A stretch of 64,000 nucleotides of DNA, taken from Agrobacterium tumefaciens. Lineage in GTDB: Bacteria > Pseudomonadota > Alphaproteobacteria > Rhizobiales > Rhizobiaceae. The translations under genes were made by a program, and so were the position numbers. Positions 17,970 through 25,889 of this stretch are shown here, one piece after another. A model generated the notes under the pieces. It was not told the DNA's origin and searched no databases. It was given only the letters and a program-made list of their open reading frames with translations. The first letter of the stretch is position 1, and each line of letters starts with the position of its first letter. The stretch covers positions 32,124-96,123 of the forward strand of contig NZ_JXQV01000017.1 of the NCBI RefSeq assembly GCF_000834635.1. The letters are read 5' to 3'.

Positions 17970-19018
17970 CGGTTTCGCCTCTTCGGAGCGAAGATGAGCC
18001 ACAGCAGGAACGGCACACCAACAATCGCGGTTACGATCCCGACCGGAAACAGGGCTCCCGGAATGATCGATTTCGACAGAATGGATGCAATCGACAACAT
18101 CAACGCGCCGCACAGGATAGACATGGGCAAGAAGAACCGCTGGTCCTCACCAACCGCCATGCGTGCGATGTGCGGGGCAACCAGCCCGATGAAGCCAATG
18201 ACACCAACGAAGCTTGTCGCTGTTGCCGTCATCACAGCCACGATGATGAGCACTTTCATGCGCAGCAAACGAACATTGATGCCAAGGCTTGCAGCCCGCA
18301 TTTCGCCCATTCTGAGCGCCGTCAGTTTCCAGCAGTCTGCCATCAACAGGATGCAGCAGACCGCCGTGACAGCGGCTGTGAGTGTCACCGTTGGCCATGT
18401 CGCCTTGCTAAGGCTGCCGAACAGCCAGAACAGAATTTGCTGAGACAGTTCCGGCGAAGACAGGAACTGGATGAGCGACAAGAGCGATTGGAACAGAAAC
18501 AGCAGCGCAATGCCGCCGAGGATAATCGTTTCCGTTGCCACCTGGCGCATCGAGGCAAGGAAGAACAGGAAGAGTGCAGCCAGCATGGCAAAGACAAATG
18601 CACCCAGAGGCACCGCAAACATCGCATCCAGCCCAAGCCCGCCCAAAGCCAGAACCAGCGCCGCGCCAAAGCCCGCCGCCGCCGCCATGCCCAGCGTATA
18701 GGGGCTTGCCATCGGGTTGTTGAGCAGCGTCTGCATTTGCGCGCCACCTGCACCCAGCGCCGCACCCACACACAATGCCATCAGCGCCATGGGCAAGCGC
18801 AGGCCGCGCACGATGGAGTCGGTCATGGTTTCGCGTATGCCGATGCCGGTCAGGGATCGTACGACTTCGGAAGGCGAGAGCATCGATGGGCCGGTCGCGA
18901 TATCGAGCACCAGACTGATCGCCATAAGGACAAAAAAGATCAGAATGACGCGCCAGCGGCGACGCTCGCGCAGCCGGTGCGTCCCGATAGCTTCAGCGTT
19001 GCGGTCAGCAATGGACAT
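17966..19018 (-). CDS. FecCD-family ABC permease (iron/siderophore)
   Basis: 350-residue polytopic inner-membrane permease of the FecCD/BtuC family with about ten hydrophobic helices. Typical stretches are LRLPMALMALCVGAALGAGG, MQTLLNNPMASPYTLGM and VIGFIGLVAPHIARM. It would form a homodimeric pore for Fe-siderophore, haem or cobalamin-like cargo. It follows the binding-protein gene with a hairpin between them and overlaps the ATPase gene by 4 nt, so permease and ATPase are translationally coupled. Confidence 0.9.
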   Translation of the reverse strand: MSIADRNAEAIGTHRLRERRRWRVILIFFVLMAISLVLDIATGPSMLSPSEVVRSLTGIGIRETMTDSIVRGLRLPMALMALCVGAALGAGGAQMQTLLNNPMASPYTLGMAAAAGFGAALVLALGGLGLDAMFAVPLGAFVFAMLAALFLFFLASMRQVATETIILGGIALLFLFQSLLSLIQFLSSPELSQQILFWLFGSLSKATWPTVTLTAAVTAVCCILLMADCWKLTALRMGEMRAASLGINVRLLRMKVLIIVAVMTATATSFVGVIGFIGLVAPHIARMAVGEDQRFFLPMSILCGALMLSIASILSKSIIPGALFPVGIVTAIVGVPFLLWLIFAPKRRNR

Positions 19019-19050
19019 GAGTAACCTGTGGTGCCGTAAGTGTCATAAAG

Positions 19051-19074
19051 GCTGACGCCCCAAAGGGCGTCAGC
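19051..19074. terminator. Perfect intercistronic hairpin between binding-protein and permease genes
   Basis: GCTGACGCCC and GGGCGTCAGC form an uninterrupted 10-bp stem with a CAAA loop. It lies 65 bp after the binding-protein stop and 33 bp before the permease start, inside an operon. There is no strong T-run. The likely role is partial termination or protection of the upstream message, giving more binding protein than permease. Confidence 0.65.
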
Positions 19075-19138
19075 ACATTGGCGCCTCTGCACGCTCGCCC
19101 CTATCGAGCTGTTCGTGCAGAAAAATCTCGCCGTCACC

Positions 19139-20242
19139 TTATTCGTTGACGGAAATGGCGAAGGTGCCTTCAGGCGTCACAGGCAGGTATTTCTTGTAGT
19201 AGCCCAGGTAGTTGGCGATGGGGTCTACATCCTTGAACTGCTCGGGATAGAGCTGCTTGGCAATGTACTGAACCAAGGCGAAATCCGAAACCGTGCGCGA
19301 AGCGCCCTGATAAACGCCAAAGAGCTTGCCGTTCTTGATGGCGGGCAATTCGCTCCAGCCCTGACGGGTCTCAAAGGCTTTCAGGTTCTTGCGCGCATCC
19401 GCTTCTTTCACGCCCGGGCCCATCGGCATCGCTGCCGGGTTTTTGTTGTCTTCACGTCCAGAAATGAAAATAACGTCCGGCTTTGCCACCAGAACCTGCT
19501 CTGGATTGATCGGACCCCACCATTCAACAAAGGGTGCGGCAATGTTATCGCCACCGGCCAGCGTCGACATCGCGCCCCACATGTTCTTGCCGTAGGTAAA
19601 GGAATATTCCGCCGGGCCCTTGTTGCCGAATTCGACATAGACTTTTGGCTTTGGCTTGCCGGACTTGGCAACCCGGTCCGCAATGTCCTTCATCGCGCCC
19701 TGATAAAGATCGGCGATCTCGTTGCCGCGCTGGTCCTGTCCGGTCACCTGGCCGAGAAGCCGCGTTGATGCAACGTGACGCTCAACGGTCTGCGCATTGT
19801 AATCGACGACGACGACTGGAATGCCCTGCTGTACCAATCTATCAGCATCAAGCCCCAAGGCCTTGAATTGCCAGTCGGCAAGGATCACGAGATCAGGGTT
19901 CAGGCTCATGACTTTTTCGACGGAGAAGGTCTGCGTGTCGACTTCGCCAACATCGGTTATGTCAGCAAGCGATGGCCGGTGCGCCACGTGCATCTTCCAG
20001 TTGGCTGGAATTTTGCCGACCCATGCTTCTCTGGAAATGCCGACGACGGAATCATAGGCCTTCTCGCCACCAACAGCCATGTAGTCTTCAAAATAGAAGC
20101 CTAGCACGACACGCTTTGCAGGCAGGTCAACCTTCACCTCGCGCCCGATAACATCGGTAATCGTCTTCACTTCTGCCATTGCAGGCGCAGCAAATACGAA
20201 GACTGACAGCACTGCAGCGAGACCGCTAATTATTGATTTCAT
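19139..20242 (-). CDS. Iron-siderophore type periplasmic binding protein (Peripla_BP_2)
   Basis: 367-residue periplasmic protein with an N-terminal Sec signal (MKSIISGLAAVLSVFVFAA, cleavage near AMAEV). The mature part begins with TITDVIGREVKVDLPAKRVV, the standard start of FepB/FhuD/BtuF-class binding proteins, and has LNPDLVILADWQ and PDVIFISGRED from the two lobes. It delivers an iron chelate or related ligand to the FecCD/FecE-type transporter encoded downstream. A TGA-N9-TCA box upstream suggests iron-dependent repression. The exact chelate cannot be read from the sequence. Confidence 0.88.
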   Translation of the reverse strand: MKSIISGLAAVLSVFVFAAPAMAEVKTITDVIGREVKVDLPAKRVVLGFYFEDYMAVGGEKAYDSVVGISREAWVGKIPANWKMHVAHRPSLADITDVGEVDTQTFSVEKVMSLNPDLVILADWQFKALGLDADRLVQQGIPVVVVDYNAQTVERHVASTRLLGQVTGQDQRGNEIADLYQGAMKDIADRVAKSGKPKPKVYVEFGNKGPAEYSFTYGKNMWGAMSTLAGGDNIAAPFVEWWGPINPEQVLVAKPDVIFISGREDNKNPAAMPMGPGVKEADARKNLKAFETRQGWSELPAIKNGKLFGVYQGASRTVSDFALVQYIAKQLYPEQFKDVDPIANYLGYYKKYLPVTPEGTFAISVNE

Positions 20243-20284
20243 GATAATGATCCAGAGGTTGAGATGCCGCTGATTTAGTAAATA

Positions 20285-20299
20285 TGATATTTTAAGTCA
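20285..20299. promoter_or_regulatory. IRO-type iron-response box (RirA site candidate)
   Basis: TGA at 20285-20287 and TCA at 20297-20299 are separated by exactly nine bases, matching the TGA-N9-TCA iron-responsive operator recognised by RirA in rhizobia. It lies 43 bp upstream of the iron-binding-protein start in an AT-rich region. A TCAATTTAATTGA near-palindrome overlaps its right end. The functional match of site and gene supports the call. Confidence 0.6.
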
Positions 20300-20523
20300 A
20301 TTTAATTGATGTCGGTTGAAAGCAATTACCAACGGAATCATGTTTGGTCTGGCTGATAAGGCTTGATTCAAAAAACCTGAAATAAGCGCCCGGCGCACAA
20401 TCTGTCGAAGCCTGCTTTGGATATAAGAGAATGTGCTTTGGCAATCCTGATTTCAGTTCGGTTTATGCCACGCAATGCCCCTAGGATGGTCTCAGACGAA
20501 AACCAATAAGTCAGGACCGAACA

Positions 20524-21192
20524 ATGGCTCACTTTCGCCCGAAATACATTACCTTCGATTGCTATGGCACGCTGATCAACTTCCAGACGGCGGAAGCAAC
20601 GCGTGACATCTACGCTGATCAACTCGATGAGCCGCGCATGGTGGAGTTCATCAAGAACTTCTCGGCCTATCGCCTTGATGAAGTTCTGGGCGACTGGAAG
20701 CCGTACAATGAAATTCTCCACAACGCGCTCGAAAGAACCTGCAAGCGCAATGGCGTAACCTTCGATCCGAAAGCCGCGCAGACCGTCTACGAGCGCGTAC
20801 CGTCCTGGGGCCCGCACCCGGACGTTCCAGCCGGACTTGCCAAGGTTGCCAAAGAAATTCCCCTGGTCATTCTGTCCAACGCCATGAATTCGCAGATCAT
20901 GTCGAATGTCGAAAAGCTGGGCGCACCGTTCCACGCGGTTTACACGGCTGAACAGGCGCAGTCCTACAAGCCCAACCTCAAGGCATTCGAATATATGCTG
21001 GATATGCTTGGCTGCGGCCCGGAGGAGATCCTGCATTGCTCCTCCTCATTCCGCTACGATCTGATGTCGGCGCACGATATGGGCATTAAAAACAAGGTCT
21101 GGGTCAATCGTGGCCACGAACCCGCAAACCCTTACTATGGCTATACCGAAATCTCGGACATTTCAGGCCTTGCCGGTGTCGTGGGGCTTTGA
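20524..21192 (+). CDS. HAD-superfamily hydrolase, type II haloacid dehalogenase-like
   Basis: 222-residue cytosolic HAD hydrolase. The N-terminal motif I is YITFDCYGTLINF with nucleophile Asp12, motif II is VILSNAMN, motif III is SYKPNLKAFEYML and the terminal loop is SSSFRYDLMSAHDMG. The arrangement fits (S)-2-haloacid dehalogenase type II proteins, although many members act as phosphatases. AGGA precedes the ATG. It is upstream of a kinase and an AGXT2L-type enzyme on the same strand. Because those two probably work on a phosphorylated amino-alcohol, a phosphatase or dehalogenase role tied to them is conceivable. Activity is not certain. Confidence 0.82.
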   Translation: MAHFRPKYITFDCYGTLINFQTAEATRDIYADQLDEPRMVEFIKNFSAYRLDEVLGDWKPYNEILHNALERTCKRNGVTFDPKAAQTVYERVPSWGPHPDVPAGLAKVAKEIPLVILSNAMNSQIMSNVEKLGAPFHAVYTAEQAQSYKPNLKAFEYMLDMLGCGPEEILHCSSSFRYDLMSAHDMGIKNKVWVNRGHEPANPYYGYTEISDISGLAGVVGL

Positions 21193-21286
21193 CATCAAAA
21201 GGATTGCTGCCATGGGCGGCAGTCCAACGCCTGCTCTCGGTCAACTTATGCCGAGAGCAACGACCTTCATCAGGTGAGGACCGCAA

Positions 21287-22387
21287 TTGCCTATCGATCC
21301 CGGCATAGACACTATCCACCCTGATGCGGTGGGGTCAAAGGCTTCAAGAGAAGCCAATTATCATGCTGCAAAGACCACACTGGCTGCGCATCCCATGCCT
21401 GCTGACGTCGAACAGTCCGCGAAACTTCTCAACCGTCACTACGGCTTGTCGGGAGTTGTCGCCACCCTGTCGTCAGAGGTTGAATGCACGGAAGAGGTCA
21501 CCCTGCCAGACGGGCGGCGGCTCATTCTCAAAACATCGACACGACCGCAGACATCAAGCAGTTTTCGTTTTCAGGCCGAAGCCATCAGCGGGGTGGAGGG
21601 TGCTGCGGGCTTCGTTTCACCGCAGATCATGCGCACGAATGGCGGTGAGGTGATGTTTAAGGAAGACGGCGCGTGCGGATATCTGCAAACGTTGATCGAT
21701 GGCACTCCATTACACAAGCTTGCGATGACGTCCGACCTGCTGTTCCAGATCGGATGTTCGCTTGCCGGGCTGGATCTGGCGCTTGATGGCGTTCGCGCAT
21801 CCGGAAGCCAGAGGCCTGTTCTCTTGCATGTTGAGTGCTGGTCGCGGTTGATGGAATTCAGCCAATATCTGCCATCGCAACATATCGCCGAACAGGTCCG
21901 TACAGCGATGGATAACTATGCCGAATGTGTTGAACCGCACCTTGCCGAGGTGGCATGGCAGATCACCCATAACGACCCGAGCCCCCACAATATGCTGTTG
22001 ACCGATCGCGGTATCGGCTTCATCGATTTTGGCGATGGTTGCTGGGGTCCAAGGATACAAGACCTTGCCGTGGCAGCCAGCCACATGGTCCAGAACGCGA
22101 CGGTCGCCTTGGGCGGCGCGGACTATGTGATTGCGGGTTACCATTCCGTCATCCCGCTGTCGCCGGTAGAGGCAAAAATCCTTGTGGGATTGATGCGGGC
22201 ACGGCAAAGCGCACTTCTGCTGGTCAACGCCTGGCGAACGCATCTTTTCCCAGAGCAAGCCGAATACATCAACAAGAACGTTCCGCGTGCCGAACGCGGA
22301 CTTTCTATTCTAAACACTCTGAGTGCCGATGAGGCGGAAGCGGCAGTTCTGGCTGCGACGGCGTTGCCCCATCCATCGCCGGTATAA
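21287..22387 (+). CDS. APH/choline-kinase-fold kinase, hydroxylysine-kinase-like
   Basis: 366 residues from a TTG at 21287 behind the good ribosome site GGTGAGGA; an ATG at 21395 would give about 330 residues. The protein kinase-like fold is shown by the catalytic-loop motif THNDPSPHNML (Asp230 from the TTG) and the metal motif GFIDFGDG. In animals and some bacteria, kinases of this group (HYKK) phosphorylate hydroxylysine or related amino-alcohols and are paired or fused with AGXT2L-type phospholyases. Here the next gene, 52 bp downstream, is such a PLP enzyme, so a kinase-then-lyase pair is likely. Aminoglycoside resistance is a less likely reading. Confidence 0.75.
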   Translation: MPIDPGIDTIHPDAVGSKASREANYHAAKTTLAAHPMPADVEQSAKLLNRHYGLSGVVATLSSEVECTEEVTLPDGRRLILKTSTRPQTSSSFRFQAEAISGVEGAAGFVSPQIMRTNGGEVMFKEDGACGYLQTLIDGTPLHKLAMTSDLLFQIGCSLAGLDLALDGVRASGSQRPVLLHVECWSRLMEFSQYLPSQHIAEQVRTAMDNYAECVEPHLAEVAWQITHNDPSPHNMLLTDRGIGFIDFGDGCWGPRIQDLAVAASHMVQNATVALGGADYVIAGYHSVIPLSPVEAKILVGLMRARQSALLLVNAWRTHLFPEQAEYINKNVPRAERGLSILNTLSADEAEAAVLAATALPHPSPV

Positions 22388-22439
22388 ACGGAACATTGCT
22401 GCTCTTGCTTACGGTCCTCTTTTAAACAGGTTGAAGAAC

Positions 22440-23762
22440 ATGTCGACAGACCTCATGCCCAATCGCTACGTCCCCGGCGAAGTTGCTCTTCCTGCCCGCG
22501 AGGCCGAGCTTATCGAGCGTCGAAACAAGGTCCTTGGTGCATCATACCGCCTTCAGTATCGCAAACCCGTCCATTTCGTCCGGGGTGAAGGCATGTGGCT
22601 CTACGATCCAGACGGGCGCGCCTATCTCGATTTTTACAACAATGTGCCGTCTCTCGGGCATTGCAACGCCGAAGTGAACGCGGCAATGGCAGAGCAGGCG
22701 GGGCGGATTAACGCCAACACGCGCTATCTGGAGCCGAACCTCGTCGAATTTGCCGAACGTCTGGTCGAAACCTTTCCGCCGGAATTGGACCGTGTCGTCT
22801 TCACCTGCACGGGCAGTGAATCCAATGATTTGGCGTTGCGTATCGCGCGTCTGGCAAGCGGCAATGATGGCGTGATTGTCTCGTCCTATGCCTATCACGG
22901 CACCAGTGCCGCAACCGCCGCCGTATCACCAAACCTCGGCGCTGCGGTCAAGCTCAGCCCCTCCGTGCGCATGGTCTCCCTGCATGGCCCGGAAGGCATA
23001 CCAGAATCGCAGGCAGCGGACTTTTTCGAGGCGCAGGTTCGTGCTGCCATCACAGATTTGAACCGTCGCGGCACCGGCGTCGCGGCACTGCTCATCGACA
23101 GCATCTTCTCCAGCGATGGTGTCTGGGTTGATCCTCCCGGGTTCATCGCAAAAGGCGTGGCTGCCGTTCGTGAGGCCGGTGGCCTTGTTATCGCCGATGA
23201 AGTCCAGCCGGGCTTTGGCCGAACCGGCGCGCATATGTGGGGCTTTGAGCGACACGGTATCGTCCCTGACCTCGCAACCCTCGGCAAACCCATGGGCAAT
23301 GGCTTCCCAATCGGTGCCGTGGTGGGGCGCAAAGCACCCGTAGACCAATTCGGCGCAACCGCTCGCTATTCCAATACATTCGCGGGCAACACGATCGGAA
23401 TAGCAACCGCAGATGCCGTGCTGACAATCATTCAGCGCGACCATAGTGCCCAGAACGCGCTTGCCATGGGTCAGCGGCTGAGAACTGGGCTGGAGAAAAT
23501 CGCACTTCAGACGCCAGGAATTTGCGGCATTAGAAACGCAGGCCTCTTCTTCGGCGTCGATCTGGGGTTTGAGGGCGACACTGCAATGCGCAGACGTGCG
23601 CTCGCTCTGGATGTGGTCAATACCATGCGAGATGATGGCGTCCTTGTCAGCACCACGGGTGCCAATGAAGATTCCCTCAAAATCCGCCCACCGCTGATCT
23701 GTGAGGACGTTCACGTTGACCAGTTCCTCGCAAGCATTGAGCGCGCTCTTGTTCAGGTTTGA
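22440..23762 (+). CDS. Class III PLP enzyme of the AGXT2L (phospholyase-like) group
   Basis: 440 residues from the ATG at 22440. It has YLDFYNNVPSLGHCN, INANTRYLEPNLVEFAERL, TGSESNDLALRIAR, the PLP-phosphate region IADEVQPGFGRTG and the Schiff-base lysine in LGKPMGNGFP (Lys283). The FYNNVPSLGH and NTRYL blocks are characteristic of the AGXT2/ETNPPL/PHYKPL group, whose characterised members include phospholyases that remove phosphate and ammonia from phosphoethanolamine or phosphohydroxylysine. With the preceding kinase it plausibly forms a two-step ATP-driven deamination route giving an aldehyde. Ordinary transamination remains possible. Confidence 0.82.
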   Translation: MSTDLMPNRYVPGEVALPAREAELIERRNKVLGASYRLQYRKPVHFVRGEGMWLYDPDGRAYLDFYNNVPSLGHCNAEVNAAMAEQAGRINANTRYLEPNLVEFAERLVETFPPELDRVVFTCTGSESNDLALRIARLASGNDGVIVSSYAYHGTSAATAAVSPNLGAAVKLSPSVRMVSLHGPEGIPESQAADFFEAQVRAAITDLNRRGTGVAALLIDSIFSSDGVWVDPPGFIAKGVAAVREAGGLVIADEVQPGFGRTGAHMWGFERHGIVPDLATLGKPMGNGFPIGAVVGRKAPVDQFGATARYSNTFAGNTIGIATADAVLTIIQRDHSAQNALAMGQRLRTGLEKIALQTPGICGIRNAGLFFGVDLGFEGDTAMRRRALALDVVNTMRDDGVLVSTTGANEDSLKIRPPLICEDVHVDQFLASIERALVQV

Positions 23763-23780
23763 AGCGCCTAAAGCGTAAGG

Positions 23781-24665
23781 CTAACGATCTTGCGAACCGC
23801 ATGTTTCGGATTCCTTGGTCAACCAGGCCATCAAAGCCTGAACGCCTGTCGATAGGAACATGGATTTGGGATGAATAAGCCCGTAATGGGTCCCGTCTGG
23901 CGCAAAGCCGAGCGGGGCTTCCAATCGTTTATTGGTAACATCGTCAGCAGCGATCGCCTGCGGCGCAAGTGCAACCCCAAGGCCACCAAGGGCAGCTTCT
24001 GCCATCAGAAAATGGTGATCCAGAAGCTGGCTTGCGCGGGGGCGCGGCGTTTCGGGGTGCTGCGCAAACCAGCTTTCCCAGGCATGCGGACGTGTTCTGG
24101 AGCCGAGCGCAACATAATTCCCTGCATCGAACCCCTTGCGCAGAGATGGCACCATAACAGGCCCGACACGCTCCGGCATCAGCTTGATGATCGTCCAGTC
24201 CGGATCGATCAAAAAATCGAGGCGGCGGATGGCAAGCGTGACACGGTCACGCGCAAAATCGATGCCGCCACCGCCTGTGGAGAGATGCACTTCAACATCC
24301 GGGTGCCGATCCTGAAACCCCGATAGGCGCGGTATCAGCCAACGCATCGCCAAGGAGCGCTCACAGGACAGAATGATCGGCCCCGGCGCAGAACTCGATC
24401 TTATCTCTGCCAGCGTATCGGTGATGGTTGCAAACGCCCGCCCTGTCGCCTCGGCCAGCCGCTCGCCAACCGGCGTCAGGCGAACCCCACGCCCATCCGC
24501 TTCAAGCAATTGCAGGCCAAGATCTGCGGATAGCTTGGAAACGCGCCTGCTGATCGCCCCATGCGTCAAGACGAGTTCCGCTGCCGCTGCACGCACGGAA
24601 CCGAGCCTGGCAACGGTTTGAAAGGCCCGCAAATCATCCAGAGATGGGAGTTCTGATCTTTTCAT
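23781..24665 (-). CDS. LysR-family transcriptional regulator (GcvA-like)
   Basis: 294-residue regulator with an N-terminal winged helix-turn-helix (PSLDDLRAFQTVARLGSVRAAA then LTHGAISRRVSKL) and a C-terminal periplasmic-binding-like effector domain. The HTH sequence is closest to the GcvA subgroup. It is divergent from the kinase/PdxA2 operon by 75 bp, and an exact 9-bp inverted repeat overlaps its own start codon. It is therefore probably an autoregulated activator of the downstream acid-sugar operon. Its other neighbour, the AGXT2L-type gene, is convergent. Confidence 0.88.
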   Translation of the reverse strand: MKRSELPSLDDLRAFQTVARLGSVRAAAAELVLTHGAISRRVSKLSADLGLQLLEADGRGVRLTPVGERLAEATGRAFATITDTLAEIRSSSAPGPIILSCERSLAMRWLIPRLSGFQDRHPDVEVHLSTGGGGIDFARDRVTLAIRRLDFLIDPDWTIIKLMPERVGPVMVPSLRKGFDAGNYVALGSRTRPHAWESWFAQHPETPRPRASQLLDHHFLMAEAALGGLGVALAPQAIAADDVTNKRLEAPLGFAPDGTHYGLIHPKSMFLSTGVQALMAWLTKESETCGSQDR

Positions 24666-24686
24666 TGGTGATCCTATATCACCAAT
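24664..24686. promoter_or_regulatory. Perfect palindrome over the LysR start codon
   Basis: ATTGGTGAT and ATCACCAAT are exact 9-bp inverted arms separated by CCTAT. The first two bases of the element lie within the lysR ATG. Position and symmetry suggest an autoregulatory LysR binding site. Confidence 0.55.
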
Positions 24687-24691
24687 ACTCG

Positions 24692-24727
24692 TCAGATCAT
24701 ATGCATTATCTCCGGTGGCCGATCTGA
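24692..24727. promoter_or_regulatory. Second inverted repeat in the lysR/kinase divergent promoter
   Basis: TCAGATC at 24692-24698 and GATCTGA at 24721-24727 are exact 7-bp inverted arms with 22 bp between. The element lies just upstream of the acid-sugar kinase start and may be the activation-side LysR contact. Chance occurrence cannot be excluded. Confidence 0.35.
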
Positions 24728-24740
24728 TAATGTTTCCGTC

Positions 24741-25886
24741 ATGGACAACAATATTTCACCGCTAGTCGGCATCATCGCAGACGACCTCACCAGCGCCACC
24801 GATGGTGCCGGTGCCTTTCTGTTGAAGGGATATGTTCCCCTCATCAAAGCCCTCGATGCAGCTGAGGACACTGCGCCTGTTATCTCCATAGACACGAACA
24901 GCCGCGCCTTGTCCGCTTCAGAGTCTAGTCGTGTGACCGGTGATGCAGCCGCGTCGCTGGCGAGTGCACACTTTCTGTTCAAGACAATAGATTCAACATT
25001 GCGCGGCCACATATGTCAGGAAATCGCTGCGGCGTTTCGTGCCAGTGGCCGCAGCAGACTTGTCATTGCACCAGCCTTTGCCGAGGCAGGTCGCCTGACC
25101 ATTGGCGGCATTCAAACGGTCTACGGCATCCCCGTCAGTGAAAGTTCCTACGGTCGAGATCCCGTTCATCCCGCAAGGTCATCGAACATCGCCGATCTGG
25201 TCGATCCATCGTTGGGTAAAGCGGTCGTCGTTGCTTCAGATTGTGAACCGCCATCGAACGAGACCATCCTCATTCTCGATGCCGATAGCCAGAACGCACT
25301 CAACCGACAGGTCGCTCGCATCCCGGATCCGCAATCCGTTCTGTGGGTGGGGTCTCCGGGAATGGCCATCGCCTTATCATCGCTTGTTCCTCCCGTGCCG
25401 ACCCAACACCCGGCAGCAGGCGAAGCTTCCAGCCGGGTGTTGATTGTGGCTGGAAGCGCCAATCCCGTAACGCATAAGCAGTGCGATGTTTTGCAGGAGC
25501 ATGGCGTGCCTGTCGTTACAAAGCTTGCCGATGCTCCCATAGGCGCACGCGTGGTTTGCCTTCGCGCGCCGTCTCGGCTGCAGGCCAGCGCAGAAGCCGT
25601 GGTGTCAGACCTTGCCGCGCAGGCTTCGTCTGCCGTTGCCCGGCGGGATTTTGACGTCGTGATTGCCACCGGTGGTGAAACCATGGCTGCAATTCTCGAC
25701 CGTCTCGAAATCAACCGCTTCTTCCTCTCGCGTGAGCTGGAGCCCGGCTTTCCCGTCGGCAAAACCCGCTTGCCGGATGGCGCAGCGCTCAGCATTGCCA
25801 TGAAGGCTGGCGGGTTCGGTTCACCATCCACTCTGCTCGATGCCGCCAAAACGTTTTTGGCCAATCCGCTTTCACAAGGGTTATGA
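24741..25886 (+). CDS. Four-carbon acid sugar kinase (DUF1537, OtnK/DtnK type)
   Basis: 381-residue cytosolic kinase. The N-terminal domain opens with GIIADDLTSATDGAGAFL, the family signature, and includes KTIDSTLRGH; the C-terminal domain carries VIATGGETMAAILDRL and the nucleotide-binding KAGGFGSPSTLLDA. Known members phosphorylate threonate or erythronate at the terminal hydroxyl. Three bases separate it from the PdxA2-type gene, the usual partner in D-threonate and D-erythronate catabolism, so the pair most likely turns a C4 sugar acid into a phosphorylated acid and then dihydroxyacetone phosphate. The precise stereoisomer is not determined. Confidence 0.88.
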   Translation: MDNNISPLVGIIADDLTSATDGAGAFLLKGYVPLIKALDAAEDTAPVISIDTNSRALSASESSRVTGDAAASLASAHFLFKTIDSTLRGHICQEIAAAFRASGRSRLVIAPAFAEAGRLTIGGIQTVYGIPVSESSYGRDPVHPARSSNIADLVDPSLGKAVVVASDCEPPSNETILILDADSQNALNRQVARIPDPQSVLWVGSPGMAIALSSLVPPVPTQHPAAGEASSRVLIVAGSANPVTHKQCDVLQEHGVPVVTKLADAPIGARVVCLRAPSRLQASAEAVVSDLAAQASSAVARRDFDVVIATGGETMAAILDRLEINRFFLSRELEPGFPVGKTRLPDGAALSIAMKAGGFGSPSTLLDAAKTFLANPLSQGL

Positions 25887-25889
25887 TCC

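Noticed and set aside
17307..18443. 378-codon plus-strand frame across the iron ATPase and permease genes
   Set aside because: Antisense to two recognised ABC genes; composition is His/Arg/Gln-rich and unlike a real protein.
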